Source: Acidihalobacter yilgarnensis (GTDB lineage: Bacteria > Pseudomonadota > Gammaproteobacteria > DSM-5130 > Acidihalobacteraceae). From it: DNA of 64,000 nucleotides. The notes beneath the pieces are model-generated. The model did no database searches. It saw only the letters and a program-made list of their open reading frames with translations, and had not been told where the DNA came from. Of the stretch, positions 63,207 through 64,000 are shown piece after piece (within the stretch, counting starts at the first letter, position 1; every line of letters starts with the position of its first letter). The stretch is taken from assembly GCF_001753245.1 (NCBI RefSeq), contig NZ_CP017415.1, forward strand, positions 896,501-960,500. The letters run 5' to 3'. A program made the position numbers and the translations under genes.

Positions 63207-64000
63207 GTGAGTATCAAGGGTAAGGGGGTGTTGGGTGGCGTAGCGGCATTGGGCGTGGGTGTGGTGATGCTCGGCGGGATCGTGCCTGCTGCATACGGAC
63301 AGGACGATGGTGGAAAATCTGTCACGCAAATCAAGAAGGTGATTAAAGCGGTACTTCCCGAAAAGGCGGTCGCTACAGTGAGTAAGACCAAGGTGGAACA
63401 TACCAGCCCATCGAGCAATCTGCTTTCGATCCTGAAGAATATTCCAGGGTTCAATGTGATGAGTGTGGGGCCTGGTAATTTGCTGTCGGGTGATACTGCC
63501 TTTACGTTGAATGGATTCAGTAGTTCGCAGGTGGGCTCTACATTCGATGGCGTGCCTATCATCAATACGTTTCTGGGTGGAGTTTACGGCCAAGGTGACG
63601 ACCATGCGGTAACGCCGATGACCACGGGGCAGATCTCTGGCGTACAGGTTTACAGCGGCGCCAATACACCGCAACAGAATTCACTCAACTCTCTCGGTGG
63701 GACGATCAATTTTTCACCCAAAATGCCGAGTCTGAAGTCGGGTGTTGACGTCGGTTTGAGTGGCGGATCCTATGCGCGGCAGGGCGGGAATAACTCGGTA
63801 AGCATGCAGGCCAATAGTGGAGCGATCAAATCCCTGGATGGATTTCGTTTGCTGGCACGCTATGGTCATACGAATGAGACTGGCTTTCAGCGTCAGGTCT
63901 ACGCGCATTTGAATTCCTATTATCTGGCTGCGATTCAACCATTCAATGAAGGCCTTTCCAAGCTGAGCCTGATCGTTATTCATAACGATGAAAAGGCACG
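63207..64000 (+). CDS. TonB-dependent outer-membrane receptor, 5' part
   Basis: The gene runs off the end of the window. 264 codons are present. A GTG start follows GGAGG by seven bases. The signal peptide ends near VPAAYGQDD. The plug domain follows: SSNLLSILKNIPGFNVMSVG (TonB receptor pattern), LNGFSSSQVGSTFDGVPI and ISGVQVYSGANTPQ, then LGGTINFSPKMP, and the first barrel strands (GVDVGLSGGSYAR, FRLLARYGHTNETG). No clear TonB box is seen before the plug. The substrate is unknown. Iron or cobalamin receptors are common in this family. Confidence 0.85.
   Translation, partial: MSIKGKGVLGGVAALGVGVVMLGGIVPAAYGQDDGGKSVTQIKKVIKAVLPEKAVATVSKTKVEHTSPSSNLLSILKNIPGFNVMSVGPGNLLSGDTAFTLNGFSSSQVGSTFDGVPIINTFLGGVYGQGDDHAVTPMTTGQISGVQVYSGANTPQQNSLNSLGGTINFSPKMPSLKSGVDVGLSGGSYARQGGNNSVSMQANSGAIKSLDGFRLLARYGHTNETGFQRQVYAHLNSYYLAAIQPFNEGLSKLSLIVIHNDEKA

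Overview
The window looks like chromosomal DNA of a GC-rich gammaproteobacterium. The evidence is a DUF2058 (YaiL-type) gene, Uup, YdfG, Ppc, an oxygen-dependent type of protoporphyrinogen oxidase and an XrtA-type PEP-CTERM regulatory set. A GadC/GadB pair and a CbbO/NorD-like vWA protein would fit an acid-tolerant or lithoautotrophic lineage, but I cannot fix the genus from the sequence. There are no rRNA or tRNA genes, no CRISPR array and no phage.

Layout. 0-4 kb: histone-deacetylase-like amidohydrolase, aldo/keto reductase, and a MutS2-like ATPase without an Smr domain. 4.3-9.1 kb: envelope and polysaccharide genes (two glycosyltransferases, phosphatidylserine decarboxylase with a coupled 55-residue membrane protein, WecB). 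9.3-12.6 kb: a DUF4332 protein and a gadC-gadB acid-resistance operon. 13.8-26.6 kb: housekeeping genes (VIT transporter, ilvD, dioxygenase, CBS protein, uup, a catalytically dead DEAD-box-like protein, SDR, YgjP peptidase, PPOX, a frameshifted two-cupin gene, DUF2058). 26.9-40 kb: a nitroreductase-like gene, a PEP-CTERM secreted protein behind a good sigma-54 promoter, a nested IS pair (an IS110/IS1111-type element inside an IS3 element), then the AT-richer prsT-prsR-prsK-sugar transferase cluster with prsK frameshifted. 40.7-50.2 kb: central carbon genes (ppc, a frameshifted glgA, zwf-pgi) and a GltB-domain protein. 50.2-63 kb: an organonitrogen island. 63.2 kb to the end: the 5' part of a TonB-dependent receptor gene.

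The most striking system is at 50.2-59.5 kb. A 1149-residue protein fuses a whole NCS1-type permease, a cysteine-rich module, a histidine kinase and a receiver. Its gene overlaps a LuxR-type response-regulator gene. Divergent from it is a stand-alone NCS1 permease that is clearly the paralogue of the sensor's permease half, including the same eight-cysteine module, followed by formamidase, FmdB and aliphatic amidase genes. The arrangement suggests that a duplicated transporter was recruited as the receptor of a two-component system controlling short-chain amide uptake and hydrolysis. A degraded eutC (ethanolamine ammonia-lyase small subunit) and a GntR-type DNA-binding fragment lie further along, so the island seems once to have held another ammonia-releasing pathway.

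A second notable observation is in the IS110/IS1111-type element. The non-coding DNA after its transposase folds into a loop whose two halves match both sides of the actual insertion site, and nearby bases match both element ends, as expected of a bridge RNA (seekRNA).
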